From positions 808,890 to 872,889 of the forward strand of contig NZ_LMDS01000005.1 of assembly GCF_001425865.1 (NCBI RefSeq): DNA of 64,000 bases, in the 5' to 3' direction. Below are positions 12,153 through 23,161 of this stretch, piece after piece. The notes under the pieces are model-generated. The model saw only the letters and a list, made by a program, of their open reading frames with translations. It ran no database searches and was not told the origin of the DNA. A program made the position numbers and the translations under genes. This DNA is from Rhizobacter sp. Root404 (GTDB lineage: Bacteria; Pseudomonadota; Gammaproteobacteria; Burkholderiales; Burkholderiaceae_C). How positions within the stretch are numbered: the first letter of the stretch is position 1; each line of letters opens with the position of its first letter.

Positions 12153-13592
12153 GTGCCGGGCAGCACCGCATTGCCGCCGTTCGATGCCTGGCGATCCTGC
12201 GCCCTCGCCGCGGACGTCGCGGCCGCGTCGCTGGCCGACGAGGCCGGGCTCGACACCCGTCGCCGGGCGCGGCTGACCGCACTGCTGGCCGCTGCGGCGC
12301 GCGATTCGCCGTTGTACCGGCGCCTGCTGCGCGGGCGCGAGTTGTCCACGCTCTCGCTGCAATCCCTTCCGGTCATGCACAAGACCCAGCTGATGGCCCG
12401 GTTCGCGGACTGGGTCGCCGACCCGGATCTGCGCCTGGCCGCGCTGCGCGCGTTCGTCGCCGACCCGGCGCGCATCGCCGCGCCGTTCCTCGGGCGCTAC
12501 ACGGTGTGGGAGAGCTCCGGCAGCAGCGGCGAGCCCGGCGTCTTCGTCCAGGACAGCGCGGCGATGGCCACCTACGACGCGCTCGAGGGGCTGCGCCGGC
12601 CGTCGCTGCGCCCGTTCCAGGGCTGGTGGGACCCGTGGGGCATGCAGGCGAGGACGGCGTTCGTCGGCGCGATCGGCGGGCACTTCGCGAGCATCGTGTC
12701 GATCGAGCGGCTGCGCTGCCTGAACCCGCTGCTCGGCGCACGCATGCTCGCCGTTTCGCTGCTGTTGCCGATGCCGGAGCTCGTGGCCCGGTTGAATGCA
12801 TGGGGGCCGACGAGCCTGGCCACCTATCCGAGCGCCGCGGTGCTGCTGGCCGCGGAACAACGTGCCGGGCGGTTGCGCGTGGGCCTGAACGAGGTGTGGC
12901 TGGGGGGCGAGACGGTCACGCCGTCGATGCGCCGCTTCGTCGCTGATGCGTTCGACTGCCCGGTGGCCAGCAGCTACGGCGCCTCCGAGTTCCTGTCGCT
13001 CGCGTCCGAATGCCGGCTCGGCCAATTGCACCTCAACAGCGACTGGGCGATCCTCGAATCGGTCGACGAACGCGGCGCCGCGGTGCCGCCGGGCGTTGCG
13101 GGCGCGACGACCTTGCTGACCAACCTGGCCAACCATGTGCAGCCGCTGATCCGCTACGACCTCGGCGACCGGGTGACGCTCCATGCCACGGCGTGCGCGT
13201 GCGGCTCGCATCTCCCGCTCATCGAGGTCGAGGGCCGGAGCGACGACACGCTGTGCTTCTCGGCGGCGAAGGACCGCCTGGTGCAGGTGTCGCCGCTCGC
13301 GCTGAGCACGGTGCTCGAGGACGAGGCCGGACTCTTCGACTTCCAGCTCGTCCAGCAGGGGCCCCGGGACCTGCTGCTGCGGTCCGGGCTGCAGGGCGGC
13401 ACGGCCCGGGACACGCTGCTACGCGCCGGCCGGATGCTCGCAGCGTTCCTCGCGGAGCAGGGCGCGCCCGGGTTGCGCATCCGCTGCCGCTGCGGCGAGC
13501 CGGCGCAGCCGGGACGCACCGGCAAGATCAAGCGCATCGTCACGCTGTCCCGACCCGCCGTTGCACCATGCCACGCGCAGGCGCCGACCTGA
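12153..13592 (+). CDS. PaaK/CapK-like AMP-dependent adenylate-forming enzyme
   Basis: A 479-residue protein related to phenylacetate-CoA ligase and F390 synthetase. The phosphate-binding loop WESSGSSGEPGVF, the adenine motif SSYGASEFLSLASEC, the YDLGDRVTLH strand and a small C-terminal domain containing GRTGKIKRI are seen. Such enzymes activate a carboxylate with ATP, then usually pass it to CoA; the substrate is not evident. A GTG start at 12153 is preferred because GAGGGG lies five bases upstream; the in-frame GTG at 12147 is the alternative. The 3' end overlaps the mgtA start by 25 bases, so the two are likely co-transcribed. Confidence 0.82.
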   Translation: MPGSTALPPFDAWRSCALAADVAAASLADEAGLDTRRRARLTALLAAAARDSPLYRRLLRGRELSTLSLQSLPVMHKTQLMARFADWVADPDLRLAALRAFVADPARIAAPFLGRYTVWESSGSSGEPGVFVQDSAAMATYDALEGLRRPSLRPFQGWWDPWGMQARTAFVGAIGGHFASIVSIERLRCLNPLLGARMLAVSLLLPMPELVARLNAWGPTSLATYPSAAVLLAAEQRAGRLRVGLNEVWLGGETVTPSMRRFVADAFDCPVASSYGASEFLSLASECRLGQLHLNSDWAILESVDERGAAVPPGVAGATTLLTNLANHVQPLIRYDLGDRVTLHATACACGSHLPLIEVEGRSDDTLCFSAAKDRLVQVSPLALSTVLEDEAGLFDFQLVQQGPRDLLLRSGLQGGTARDTLLRAGRMLAAFLAEQGAPGLRIRCRCGEPAQPGRTGKIKRIVTLSRPAVAPCHAQAPT

Positions 13593-16366
13593 GCGCGGGC
13601 AGGGCGGGGGACTGGGGCCGTCTGACCCGAAGGTTCAGTGGCTTCCTGCGTCGGCGCCGCACGCGGCGGCACTTCGGCCGGCATCCGCTGGTGGACGCCT
13701 TCGCCGGTCACGGGCCGGCAGGCGCCGCGGGCGCCGAGCTGACGCGGTCGCTGCTGCTCGTCGCGCACGACACACCGGCGGGCGCGCTCGCCCGGCTCGA
13801 ATCGCACGCCGACGGGTTGAGCGTGCGCGAAGCGGCCGCGCGGCTGGCGCATGCCGGCGTCAACGATGTCGAGCACGACCGGCCGGTGTCCTGGTGGGTG
13901 CACCTGTGGCACTGCTACAAGGATCCGTTCAACCTTCTGCTGACGGTGCTGGCCACCGTGTCCTACCTGAGCGCGGATCGGCGCGCGACCGTCGTGATCG
14001 GCGTGATGGTCGGGCTCAGCACGCTCATCCGGTTCGCACAGGAAGGGCGCTCCCGGCGGGCCGTCGAACACCTGGTCGCGCTGGTGGGCAACACCGCGCT
14101 GGTCATCCGGCGCGGGGCCGCCACGAAAGGAGATCCAGCGATCCACGCGGCGTCCCGACAGCTGGAGATCCCGATCCGGAAGGTCGTGCACGGCGACCTC
14201 GTGGTGCTGGCCGCGGGCGACATGGTTCCCGCCGATTGCCGGGTGCTCGTCGCGAAGGACCTGTTCGTCGCGCAGGCGGCGCTGACCGGCGAATCGTTGC
14301 CGGTCGAGAAGCACGCCGAGCGCCTTGTCGACACCGACGAGCCGCTCGCCCAGAGCAATCTCGCGTTCATGGGCACCAATGTGGTCTCCGGGTCCGCGAC
14401 CGTCGTGGTGGTGGCGACCGGGCGGCGCACCTATTTCGGTGCGCTCGCATCCAGGGTGGTGGCGACCGAGGCGGAGCCGAACGCGTTCCAGGCCGGCGTG
14501 AACAGCGTGAGCTGGCTGCTGATCCGGTTCGGCCTCGTGATGGTGCCGATCGTGCTGCTGATCAACGGCCTCACGAAGGGCGACTGGTTGCAGGCCGCGC
14601 TGTTCGCACTCTCGGTGGCCGTCGGCCTGACCCCCGAAATGCTGCCGATGGTCGTGACCTCCACGCTGGCCAAGGGGGCCGTGATGCTGTCTCGCCGCAA
14701 GGTCGTGGTCAAACGGCTCGACGCGATCCAGAGCCTGGGCGCGATGGACGTGCTGTGCACCGACAAGACCGGCACGCTCACGCAGGACCAGGTCGCCCTG
14801 GCACGCAGCACCGACGCGTTCGGCAACCCGTCCGACGACGTGCTGAACTTCGCGTTCCTGAACAGCCACTACCAGACGGGGCTGAAGAACCTGCTCGATC
14901 GCGCGGTGCTCGCCCATGTGGAGCTGCCGGCCGAGCTGAAGCTCACGCAGGACTACCGCAAGGTCGACGAGATTCCGTTCGACTTCGAGCGCCGTCGCAT
15001 GTCGGTGGTCGTGTCCGAACGCGACGAGCAGCACGAGCTCATCTGCAAGGGCGCCGTGGAGGAGGTGCTGGCCGCCTGCACCCGTGTGCGCACCGGCAGC
15101 GGCTCCACGGCGCAGGACGGCGCGCTCGACCCGCCCGTGCTGGCGCGGCTGAAGCACGTGACGCAGGGGCTGAACCAGGAGGGGCTGCGCGTCATCGCCG
15201 TCGCCGTCAAACACCTGCCGCCCGACCAGACCGTCTACTCGGTCGCCGACGAGGGCGGGCTGACCCTGATCGGCTACGTCGCCTTCCTGGATCCGCCGAA
15301 GGACTCCGCCGCGCCGGCCCTGCAGGCATTGGCATCGCACGGCGTGCAGGTCAAGGTGCTCAGTGGCGACAACGAGTTCGTCACGGCCAGCGTGGCCCGG
15401 CAGGTCGGCTTGGTCGGCAGCGAGGCAGCGGGCGACGTGCTGCTCGGCGCACAGATCGAGCCGATGAGCGAGGGCGAGCTCGCCGGCGCCGTCGAACGCC
15501 ACCGGCTGTTCGCCAAGCTCGCACCGCTGCACAAGGAGCGCGTTGTGAGGGCGCTCAGGCGCAACGGCCACGTGGTGGGGTTCATCGGCGACGGCATCAA
15601 CGACGCGCCTGCATTGCGCGCGGCCGACGTCGGCATCTCGGTCCACACGGCCGTGGACATCGCGAAGGAGGCCGCCGACATCATCCTGCTCGAGAAGAGC
15701 CTGATGGTGCTGGACGAAGGCGTGATCGAAGGTCGCCGCACCTTCTGCAACATGCTCAAGTACATCCGCATGACCGCGAGCTCCAACTTCGGCAACGTGT
15801 TCTCGGTGCTCGTCGCCAGCGCCTTCCTGCCGTTCCTGCCGATGCTGCCGCTGCAGCTGCTCACGCAGAACCTGCTGTACGACATCGCGCAGACCGGCAT
15901 TCCGTTCGACCATGTCGATCCGGAACTCGTGGACAAGCCGATCGCCTGGGACCCGCGGGGCATCGGCCGCTTCATGCTGTTCTTCGGGCCGGTCAGCTCG
16001 CTGTTCGACCTGGCCACGTTCGCGCTGATGTGGTGGGTGTTCGCCGCCGACAGCGTGGCGAATCAGGCGCTGTTCCAGTCGGGCTGGTTCGTCGTCGGGC
16101 TGCTGACGCAGACGCTCGTGGTCCACATGCTGCGCACGCCGAAGCTGCCGTTCGTGCAGAGCCGCGCTGCCACGCCGCTGACGCTCACGACGCTGGCCAT
16201 CGTGGCGGTCGGCATCTTCCTGCCGATGGGCCCGCTGGCGGGCTACTTCAAGTTCGTGCCGTTGCCCGGCGCGTACTTCGGCTGGCTGGCGGCCATGCTG
16301 CTGGCCTATGGCGCCCTGGCGACGGCGATGAAGCGCTTCTACCTTCGCCGCCATGGCTGGCAGTAG
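13568..16366 (+). CDS. mgtA: Magnesium-transporting P-type ATPase MgtA
   Basis: A 932-residue P-type ATPase of the P3B (MgtA/MgtB) group, which imports Mg2+ with ATP. Domain order: N-terminal cytosolic region with GLSVREAAARLAHAGVNDVEH, TM1-2 (LLLTVLATVSYL), the actuator domain with ALTGESLPVEKH, TM3-4 with GLTPEMLPMVVTSTLA, the phosphorylation motif CTDKTGTLTQDQ (Asp399), the nucleotide domain with ICKGAVEEVL, GDGINDAPALRAADVGISV, and four to six C-terminal TM segments. E. coli MgtA is 898 aa; the extra length is an Arg-rich N-terminal extension. No leader such as the mgtL Mg2+ sensor is obvious, since the gene starts inside the previous ORF. Confidence 0.93.
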   Translation: MPRAGADLSAGRAGDWGRLTRRFSGFLRRRRTRRHFGRHPLVDAFAGHGPAGAAGAELTRSLLLVAHDTPAGALARLESHADGLSVREAAARLAHAGVNDVEHDRPVSWWVHLWHCYKDPFNLLLTVLATVSYLSADRRATVVIGVMVGLSTLIRFAQEGRSRRAVEHLVALVGNTALVIRRGAATKGDPAIHAASRQLEIPIRKVVHGDLVVLAAGDMVPADCRVLVAKDLFVAQAALTGESLPVEKHAERLVDTDEPLAQSNLAFMGTNVVSGSATVVVVATGRRTYFGALASRVVATEAEPNAFQAGVNSVSWLLIRFGLVMVPIVLLINGLTKGDWLQAALFALSVAVGLTPEMLPMVVTSTLAKGAVMLSRRKVVVKRLDAIQSLGAMDVLCTDKTGTLTQDQVALARSTDAFGNPSDDVLNFAFLNSHYQTGLKNLLDRAVLAHVELPAELKLTQDYRKVDEIPFDFERRRMSVVVSERDEQHELICKGAVEEVLAACTRVRTGSGSTAQDGALDPPVLARLKHVTQGLNQEGLRVIAVAVKHLPPDQTVYSVADEGGLTLIGYVAFLDPPKDSAAPALQALASHGVQVKVLSGDNEFVTASVARQVGLVGSEAAGDVLLGAQIEPMSEGELAGAVERHRLFAKLAPLHKERVVRALRRNGHVVGFIGDGINDAPALRAADVGISVHTAVDIAKEAADIILLEKSLMVLDEGVIEGRRTFCNMLKYIRMTASSNFGNVFSVLVASAFLPFLPMLPLQLLTQNLLYDIAQTGIPFDHVDPELVDKPIAWDPRGIGRFMLFFGPVSSLFDLATFALMWWVFAADSVANQALFQSGWFVVGLLTQTLVVHMLRTPKLPFVQSRAATPLTLTTLAIVAVGIFLPMGPLAGYFKFVPLPGAYFGWLAAMLLAYGALATAMKRFYLRRHGWQ

Positions 16367-16477
16367 CGCCCGAGGCGCCAAGGCCCGCCAACATTCGACG
16401 TGAATGGGAAGGCATCGGGCGCGCAAGCGCACGCACGTGTCGTGCGGTGCTTTCGGTTGGTCTTGACGACACGCGGC

Positions 16478-16989
16478 TCAGAGTCGGCTCGGTCGAGTCG
16501 CCAGGTGGCCCGGCATCAGCACCTCGCCGTTGGGGCCCCAGTCGACCTGCGTGATACCGGGCTCCAGCGCCTCGAGCCGGCGTCGTTCCAGTTCGCCGGG
16601 GCCCAGGGTGGCACAAGGGTCGAACTCCAGCGCAGCACGCAGATCGGCCAGCAAATGGGGTTCGCTCCATGGCTTCGGGATGTAGCGGAAGACCTCGGCA
16701 CGATTCACGGCCGCCACCACGGTGCTGAACTCGGCAGCGGCGCTCAGCATCATGCGCACTGTCCGCGGGTCCACGTCCCGGGCACGGGCGAGCAGTGTCA
16801 CGCCGTCCATGCGCGGCATCCGGTAGTCGCTGATCAGCACGTCGAAGCGCGCCTGCTGCAGGCGCTGCAGGGCGCGCAGCGGGTCGGCGCAGACTTCCAC
16901 ATCAAGTTGCTGCGGCTCGAAGTGCCGCTTCAGCAGGCGCCGCAGGGCGTGCAGCACTGGCGGCTCGTCGTCGACGATCAGCAGGCGCT

Positions 16990-16993
<4 letters not shown>
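16478..16993 (-). CDS. Single-domain response regulator
   Basis: A 171-residue protein with a receiver domain at 1-125: acidic pocket LLIVDDEPPVL, phosphoacceptor in VLISDYRMPRMDGVTLL, and conserved Ser and Lys in MMLSAAAEF and YIPKPWSEPHLL. The remaining 45 residues have no recognised output domain. It is the last gene of a minus-strand signalling operon and overlaps the preceding gene by ATGA. The KPW-type receiver is the same sort as in the two other receiver proteins of this operon, suggesting they share the neighbouring kinase. Confidence 0.9.
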
Positions 16994-18281
<1,288 letters not shown>

Positions 18282-18285
<4 letters not shown>

Positions 18286-19178
18286 GTCGCCAGGCCTTCG
18301 ACGGCCGGGCGTCGCACCGGCAGCGTGACGCGGAAGCAGGTGCCGTGGCCCGGTTCGCTGCGCACATCGATGCGGCCATGATGCTTCTGCACGATCCCAT
18401 AAGCCAGGGACAGGCCCAGGCCGGTGCCGCGACCGACCGGCTTGGTGGTGAAGAAGGGGTCGAAGATTCGCGCCAGGTGGGCGGCCGGGATGCCGCTGCC
18501 GTTGTCCTCGACCTCGACCCAGACCTGGTCACCGGCGACGCCGCTGCGGACCACGATCAGGCCGCGCTGCGGGCCGATCGCATGGGCCGCGTTGACGAGC
18601 AGGTTCAGAAACACCTGGTTCAGCTCCGACGGCAGGCATTCGATGTCGGGCAGGGCACCGAACTCGCGCCGCACGTCGGCGCGGTACTTGATCTCGTTCG
18701 CGACGATGTTCAGCGTCGAGTCGATGCCCTGGTGCAGCGAGGCCCAGACCCACTCCTGATGCGTGTCGACGCGCGAGAAGTCCTTGAGGTCCTGCACGAT
18801 CTTGCGCACGCGCGACAGGCCTTCCTTCGACTCGCCCATCAGCAGCGGGATGTCCTGCTTCAGGTAGTCGAGTTCGACGCGCGCGCGCAGGGCCGCGAGC
18901 CGGGTCGCGACGGCGCTGTCGGCCAGTTCAGCTTCGGCCTGCTCGTAGGCTTCGAGCATCTCGAACAGGCGCTCGAGATAGGCTTCCAGCGTGCCGAAGT
19001 TGGAGAAGACATAGCCGATCGGGTTGTTGATCTCGTGCGCCACGCCGGCGGCGAGCTGCCCGATCGACGCCAGCCGTTCGGACTGCAGCAACTGGTGCTG
19101 CGCGCTGCGCAGGCTTTCGTTCAACGCGCGCAACTCCTGGTTCGCGCGCTGCAGCGAGATGAGTTCGGATTCGGACAT
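18282..19178 (-). CDS. Soluble sensor histidine kinase
   Basis: A 298-residue kinase without membrane segments. An N-terminal coiled coil (about 1-40) leads into the H-box SERLASIGQLAAGVAHEINNPI, with the phosphorylated His near residue 48, then the ATPase domain with N-box NQVFLNLLVNAAHAIG, G1 EDNGSGIP, F-box IFDPFFTTKPVGRGTGLGLS. There is no sensory domain, so the input probably comes from partner proteins such as the REC-bearing members of the operon. The start at 19178 (MSESELISLQR) is chosen because the upstream part of the frame only reads through the HDOD gene. Confidence 0.9.
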
Positions 19179-19182
19179 GGCT

Positions 19183-20037
19183 TCAGTGAAACAGTGCTTC
19201 GCACAGCGTCTTGAACTGCGCCTCGGTGTGGGCGAACAGCCGCATGCAGGTCGCGTCGTCCAGGCGGCAGGCGGCCCAGACCGGCAGCACCAGCGTCGAC
19301 ACCGCCTCGTCGGCGTCGCCGGCGAGGCCGAGTGCGTGGGCCATGGCATCACCCACGTGGGCGGTGCCCGTCAGCGTGAGCCCGTCGCCGACCGGCGGTG
19401 CGTGATGCTCGCGGATGGCATCGACGATGGCCGGCGCGAAGTTCCACTGCCGTGCGATCAGCCCGCCGACCTCCGCATGATCGAGGCCGAGCACCGCGCG
19501 CTCGGCCTCGGTGTCGGGGCAGTCCCGCTCGCGTCGCCACCGTTGCGCTTCGGCATAGGCCGGCGCAAACGCGCTGGCCAGCGCCAGCCGGCCGATGTCG
19601 TGCAGCAGGCCGACCGTGAACGCCAGGTCGGCGTCGTCGCGCCCCAGTTCGCCGGCCAGCGCCTGTGCGCACAGCGCACTGCCGATCGAATGGCGCCAGA
19701 ACGCGTCGTGATCGAACCCGGGGTGGCGCCGAAAGCTGCCGGCCAGCCCGGCGGCGGTGACGACAGCGCGCACGGTGCGCAGGCCCAGCACCCCGATCGC
19801 CTCGGCCACCGAGCGCACCTGCCGGCCGCGCCCGTAGAACGAGGAGTTGGCCAGACGCAGCGTCTTGGCGGCAAGCGCCTGGTCGCGCGAGATCTTGGCC
19901 GCATACTGCGCGCCGCTGAGTTCCTCGTGGCCGAGCGACTCGACCAGCTCGAGCACCACCGAGGGCAGCGCGGGCAGGTCGCGCAGCGCAGCGAGCAGCT
20001 CTTCGCGGGCAATCGGCCGAAGGGCGGCCGTGGTCAT
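19183..20037 (-). CDS. HDOD domain protein
   Basis: A 284-residue protein with an HDOD domain across about 15-215 (LRDLPALPSVVLELVE, KISRDQALAAKTLRLANSSF, then the HD-like residues in FTVGLLHDIGRLALASAF and LDHAEVGGLIARQWNF). HDOD proteins lack phosphodiesterase activity as a rule and act as signalling adaptors in c-di-GMP and two-component networks. It lies between the 46-aa ORF, which it overlaps by ATGA, and the histidine kinase gene four bases downstream, which fits a scaffold role in this operon. Confidence 0.9.
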   Translation of the reverse strand: MTTAALRPIAREELLAALRDLPALPSVVLELVESLGHEELSGAQYAAKISRDQALAAKTLRLANSSFYGRGRQVRSVAEAIGVLGLRTVRAVVTAAGLAGSFRRHPGFDHDAFWRHSIGSALCAQALAGELGRDDADLAFTVGLLHDIGRLALASAFAPAYAEAQRWRRERDCPDTEAERAVLGLDHAEVGGLIARQWNFAPAIVDAIREHHAPPVGDGLTLTGTAHVGDAMAHALGLAGDADEAVSTLVLPVWAACRLDDATCMRLFAHTEAQFKTLCEALFH

Positions 20038-20174
20038 CGCGGCGACTCCTGGCGATAGCGCTGCACGACGTGCAGCAGCGGGTGTACGCGTCCGTCGCGC
20101 AGGCTGTGGCGGAACAGGTGCGTCAGCGCCACCGGCACCACCGGCGGCTTGTCGGGAATGGGCGGGACGCTCAC
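20034..20174 (-). CDS. 46-aa protein nested in the signalling operon
   Basis: A 46-residue ORF beginning with GTG, reading VSVPPIPDKPPVVPVALTHL and ending with a basic half (FRHSLRDGR, VVQRYRQESPR). It is held by two stop-start overlaps: its GTG shares bases with the TGA of the GGDEF-EAL gene (GTGA), and its own TGA overlaps the ATG of the HDOD gene (ATGA). Such a chain is hard to explain unless the ORF is translated. The N-terminal Pro-rich stretch and amphipathic C-terminal half suggest a small binding partner. No family is recognised. Confidence 0.6.
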   Translation of the reverse strand: MSVPPIPDKPPVVPVALTHLFRHSLRDGRVHPLLHVVQRYRQESPR

Positions 20175-23098
20175 GTCGGGGCCCCGGCTTCCGGCAGCAG
20201 CACCAACAGACGGCCGCGGGCGTTGCCGTTCAGGCCCCGGCTCATGGCCCACCAGCGGCGCTGCGCCAGCGTGACGAGCATCGGTTCGCCCTCCAGCGCC
20301 TGCCGCAGGGCCTGCGGCAGTTGCTCGGCGGCAGGCGTGCCCAGCAAGTCGCCAACCCGTCCACACAGCGCCTGGGCGTGCGCGTTGGCGAACACCAGCA
20401 GGCCTTCGTCGTCGATGCCGAACACGGGCACCGGCACCGCATCCAGCAGTTCCTGCGCCGCCTCGCGGCTGCCGACCTCGCGCTTGTTCTGTTCGCGCTG
20501 TGCACTCAACAGCGACTGCAATCGCCCGTTCAGCCCGGCCAGTTCCCGGTTGGCGGTTTGCACCTCCTGGTCGAGGCGGCGGTTCTGGTCCGCCATCTCC
20601 TTCAACGCGAAGGCCTCGCGCAGATGGGCCCGCAACTGCTCGTCGTCCCAGGGCTTGGCCAGGAACTTGTAGATCGCTCCCTCGTTGATCGCGTCGGTGA
20701 TCGACTGCAGCTCCGTGTAGCCCGACAACACCAGCCGGATCGTGTTCGGGTACAGCTGCCTGGCCCGCCGCAGCAGTTCGACGCCGGTCATGCCCGGCAT
20801 GCGCTGATCGGACAGGATCACGTCGACCTGGTGCCGTGCCATCAGCTGCAGCGCCTGCTCGGCGCTGGAGGCGCTGAGCACCAGCCAGCCTTCGGCGCGC
20901 AGCAGCCGGCGCAGCGCGGCGACGATGTTCTCTTCGTCATCGACCAGCAGCAACGTGCGCTGCCGCGAGCGCCGGCCGAGCAGTGCCGGGTCGACCTGGC
21001 GGCCGTCGCGCAGCATCGTCTCGACCGCTGCCGCCGGCAGCGCCGCGCTGAACCAGTAGCCCTGCATCTGGTCGCACTGGTTGGCCGCCAGCAGTGCCGC
21101 CTGGCCCTCACTCTCGACGCCCTCGGCAAGCACCTTCATCCGCAGGCTGTGCGCCATCGTGATGATGGCGCGCGTGATCGAGACGTCTTCTGCCGGCGCG
21201 GTGACGTCGGGCACCAGCGAGCGGTCGATCTTGACCACGTCCACCGGCAGCCGGCGCAGGTAGCTCAGGCTGGAGTAGCCGGTACCGAAATCGTCGAGAG
21301 AGACCTCGACACCGAGCGCACGCAACGCTTGCAGGTGCAGCACCGCCTGATCGAAATTGGCGATCAGCATGTTCTCGGTGACCTCGACACCGAACAGGTG
21401 CGGGTCGAGGCCGGACGCCGCGAGCAGGGCTTCGATGCGGCGCGCCAGGTCCGGCTGCAGCAGCTGGCGCGCCGACAGGTTGACCGCCATGCGCAACGGT
21501 GGCAGTCCGGCCCGCTGCCAGGCCGCGGCCTGCTCGACCGCGCGGCGCAGCACCCAGTCGCCGATGGCGACGATCAGGCCGGTCTCTTCGGCAATCGGGA
21601 TGAAGCGATCCGGCGCGATGCGGCCGAGCGTCGGGTGCTGCCAGCGCAGCAAGGCCTCGACGCCGACGATGCGGCCGTGCGTGAGCTCGATTTGCGGCTG
21701 GTAGTGGAGATCGAACTGCTCGTCGCGCAGCGCGTGGCGCAGCGCCGTCTCCAGGGCCAGCCGTTCGGGGTCGTCGTCGTGCGGTGCGCCGGAATAGACG
21801 CTGGCCTGGTTGCGGCCCAGCAGCTTGGCTTGGTGCAGCGCGGCGTTGGCACGGCGGAGCAGGGTATCGGAGTGGTCGCCGTCGGCGGGCGCCGTGGCGA
21901 TGCCGATGCTGCCGGTGATGTGGATCTCGTGTCCCTCGATCGACATCGGTCGGGCGATGTGCTCCAGCAGCGCCTTCGCCGTGTGCAGCACCGGCACCGC
22001 AGGTGAGGGCATCACGATCACGAACTCGTCGCCACCGCGGCGCGCCACCAGGTCGGCGTTGCGCACGGTGGCGGCGATGCGCTGTGCCGCTTCGCGCAGC
22101 ACCGCGTCGCCGATGTGCGGGCCGAGGCCGTCGTTGATGCGCTTGAAGCGGTCGAGTTCCAGCACCAGCACCGCGGTCTCGGTGCGGGTCTGCAAGGTCG
22201 CGGCCAGGCGCTCGAACAGCAACTGGCGGTTCGGCAGCCCGGTCAGCTCGTCGAACTGCAGCAACTGGCGGATGCGGCGTTCGGCGGCGCAGCGCTCGCG
22301 CAGGTCGTCGATGCAGACATGGGCGAAGGACGTGCCGTCGCTGGTCACCAGACTGACGGAGACATCGACCGGAATCTCGTGTCCTTCGCGATGGCGCACG
22401 CTGGTCTCGAAACGCAGCGAACGACCTTCGCACAAGTCGCGCCAGCGCTGCGGCCACTGGGCCGGGTCGACCTGGGTGTCGATGTCGGGCACCCGCAGCC
22501 GCAGCAGCTGCTCGCGCTCCAGCCCCAGCAGCCGGCAGGCCGCTGCGTTGGCATCGCGAAAGGCGCCGTCGGGCCCGACCTGCAGCAGCGCGTCGTTGGC
22601 CTGTTCGACGGCATGGCGGGTCAGCAGCAGCTGCTGTTGTGCCTGCTCGCGTTCGGTCACGTCGCGCGCGGACGGTATCAGCCACGCCACCCGGCCGTCT
22701 GCGCCATAGAGCGGCAGCAGCGAGAAGTCCATCGACAGCGTGGCCCCACTGCTCGTCGCGACGCGCACGTCGAAGCGCGGCGCTCCTCCGCGCAAGGCGC
22801 TGGCCAGCGCGTGCTGCAGCCGCCGCCGCGACAGGTCGCAGGCCTGCCACCACGGCGTGTCGTCGAAGCGCCTGCCGATGACCTGCTCCGGCGTGCTGCC
22901 GATGGCCTGCAGCGCCGCCTGGTTGGCGTAGCGCAGCACACCGTCGGTGTCGAGCAGGCCGGCGAAGATGGAAGGTCCGAGCCGGTCCAGGACCTCATGC
23001 AGCGCGCTTGCGGGGTCCGGTGACGCTGGGCCGCCTGCCGGGAGCGTCGACGCGTGATCACGACACAGCGTGAGCGGGACGGTTGGGGATTTCGACAT
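20171..23098 (-). CDS. PAS-PAS-GGDEF-EAL-REC-PAS signalling protein
   Basis: A 975-residue cytosolic protein. Order: PAS (about 38-150), PAS (160-270), GGDEF (280-440) with an intact RRGGDEF motif at 353-359, EAL (450-700) with VEALLRW at 480, VTENM, DDFGTGYSS, KIDRSL and AEGVESE, a receiver (714-830) with LLLVDDEEN, SDQRMPGM and AKPWDDE, a coiled coil, and a final PAS-like domain (875-960). GGDEF domains make c-di-GMP and EAL domains break it; both look catalytically complete. Having the receiver after the EAL domain is less common. It is the first gene of the operon, so the kinase downstream may phosphorylate its receiver. Confidence 0.93.
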   Translation of the reverse strand: MSKSPTVPLTLCRDHASTLPAGGPASPDPASALHEVLDRLGPSIFAGLLDTDGVLRYANQAALQAIGSTPEQVIGRRFDDTPWWQACDLSRRRLQHALASALRGGAPRFDVRVATSSGATLSMDFSLLPLYGADGRVAWLIPSARDVTEREQAQQQLLLTRHAVEQANDALLQVGPDGAFRDANAAACRLLGLEREQLLRLRVPDIDTQVDPAQWPQRWRDLCEGRSLRFETSVRHREGHEIPVDVSVSLVTSDGTSFAHVCIDDLRERCAAERRIRQLLQFDELTGLPNRQLLFERLAATLQTRTETAVLVLELDRFKRINDGLGPHIGDAVLREAAQRIAATVRNADLVARRGGDEFVIVMPSPAVPVLHTAKALLEHIARPMSIEGHEIHITGSIGIATAPADGDHSDTLLRRANAALHQAKLLGRNQASVYSGAPHDDDPERLALETALRHALRDEQFDLHYQPQIELTHGRIVGVEALLRWQHPTLGRIAPDRFIPIAEETGLIVAIGDWVLRRAVEQAAAWQRAGLPPLRMAVNLSARQLLQPDLARRIEALLAASGLDPHLFGVEVTENMLIANFDQAVLHLQALRALGVEVSLDDFGTGYSSLSYLRRLPVDVVKIDRSLVPDVTAPAEDVSITRAIITMAHSLRMKVLAEGVESEGQAALLAANQCDQMQGYWFSAALPAAAVETMLRDGRQVDPALLGRRSRQRTLLLVDDEENIVAALRRLLRAEGWLVLSASSAEQALQLMARHQVDVILSDQRMPGMTGVELLRRARQLYPNTIRLVLSGYTELQSITDAINEGAIYKFLAKPWDDEQLRAHLREAFALKEMADQNRRLDQEVQTANRELAGLNGRLQSLLSAQREQNKREVGSREAAQELLDAVPVPVFGIDDEGLLVFANAHAQALCGRVGDLLGTPAAEQLPQALRQALEGEPMLVTLAQRRWWAMSRGLNGNARGRLLVLLPEAGAPT

Positions 23099-23161
23099 GC
23101 ACGCAGTCTGCCGGGCAGCCTGCGCCGGTGGCGTGAGCAGTTGCGGGGTTGGGCGACCGGA

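Noticed and set aside
13154..16432. 1092-codon minus-strand ORF opposite mgtA
   Set aside because: Shadow of the P-type ATPase gene.
19847..22006. 719-codon plus-strand ORF opposite the GGDEF-EAL gene
   Set aside because: Shadow frame; the opposite strand holds intact GGDEF, EAL and receiver motifs.
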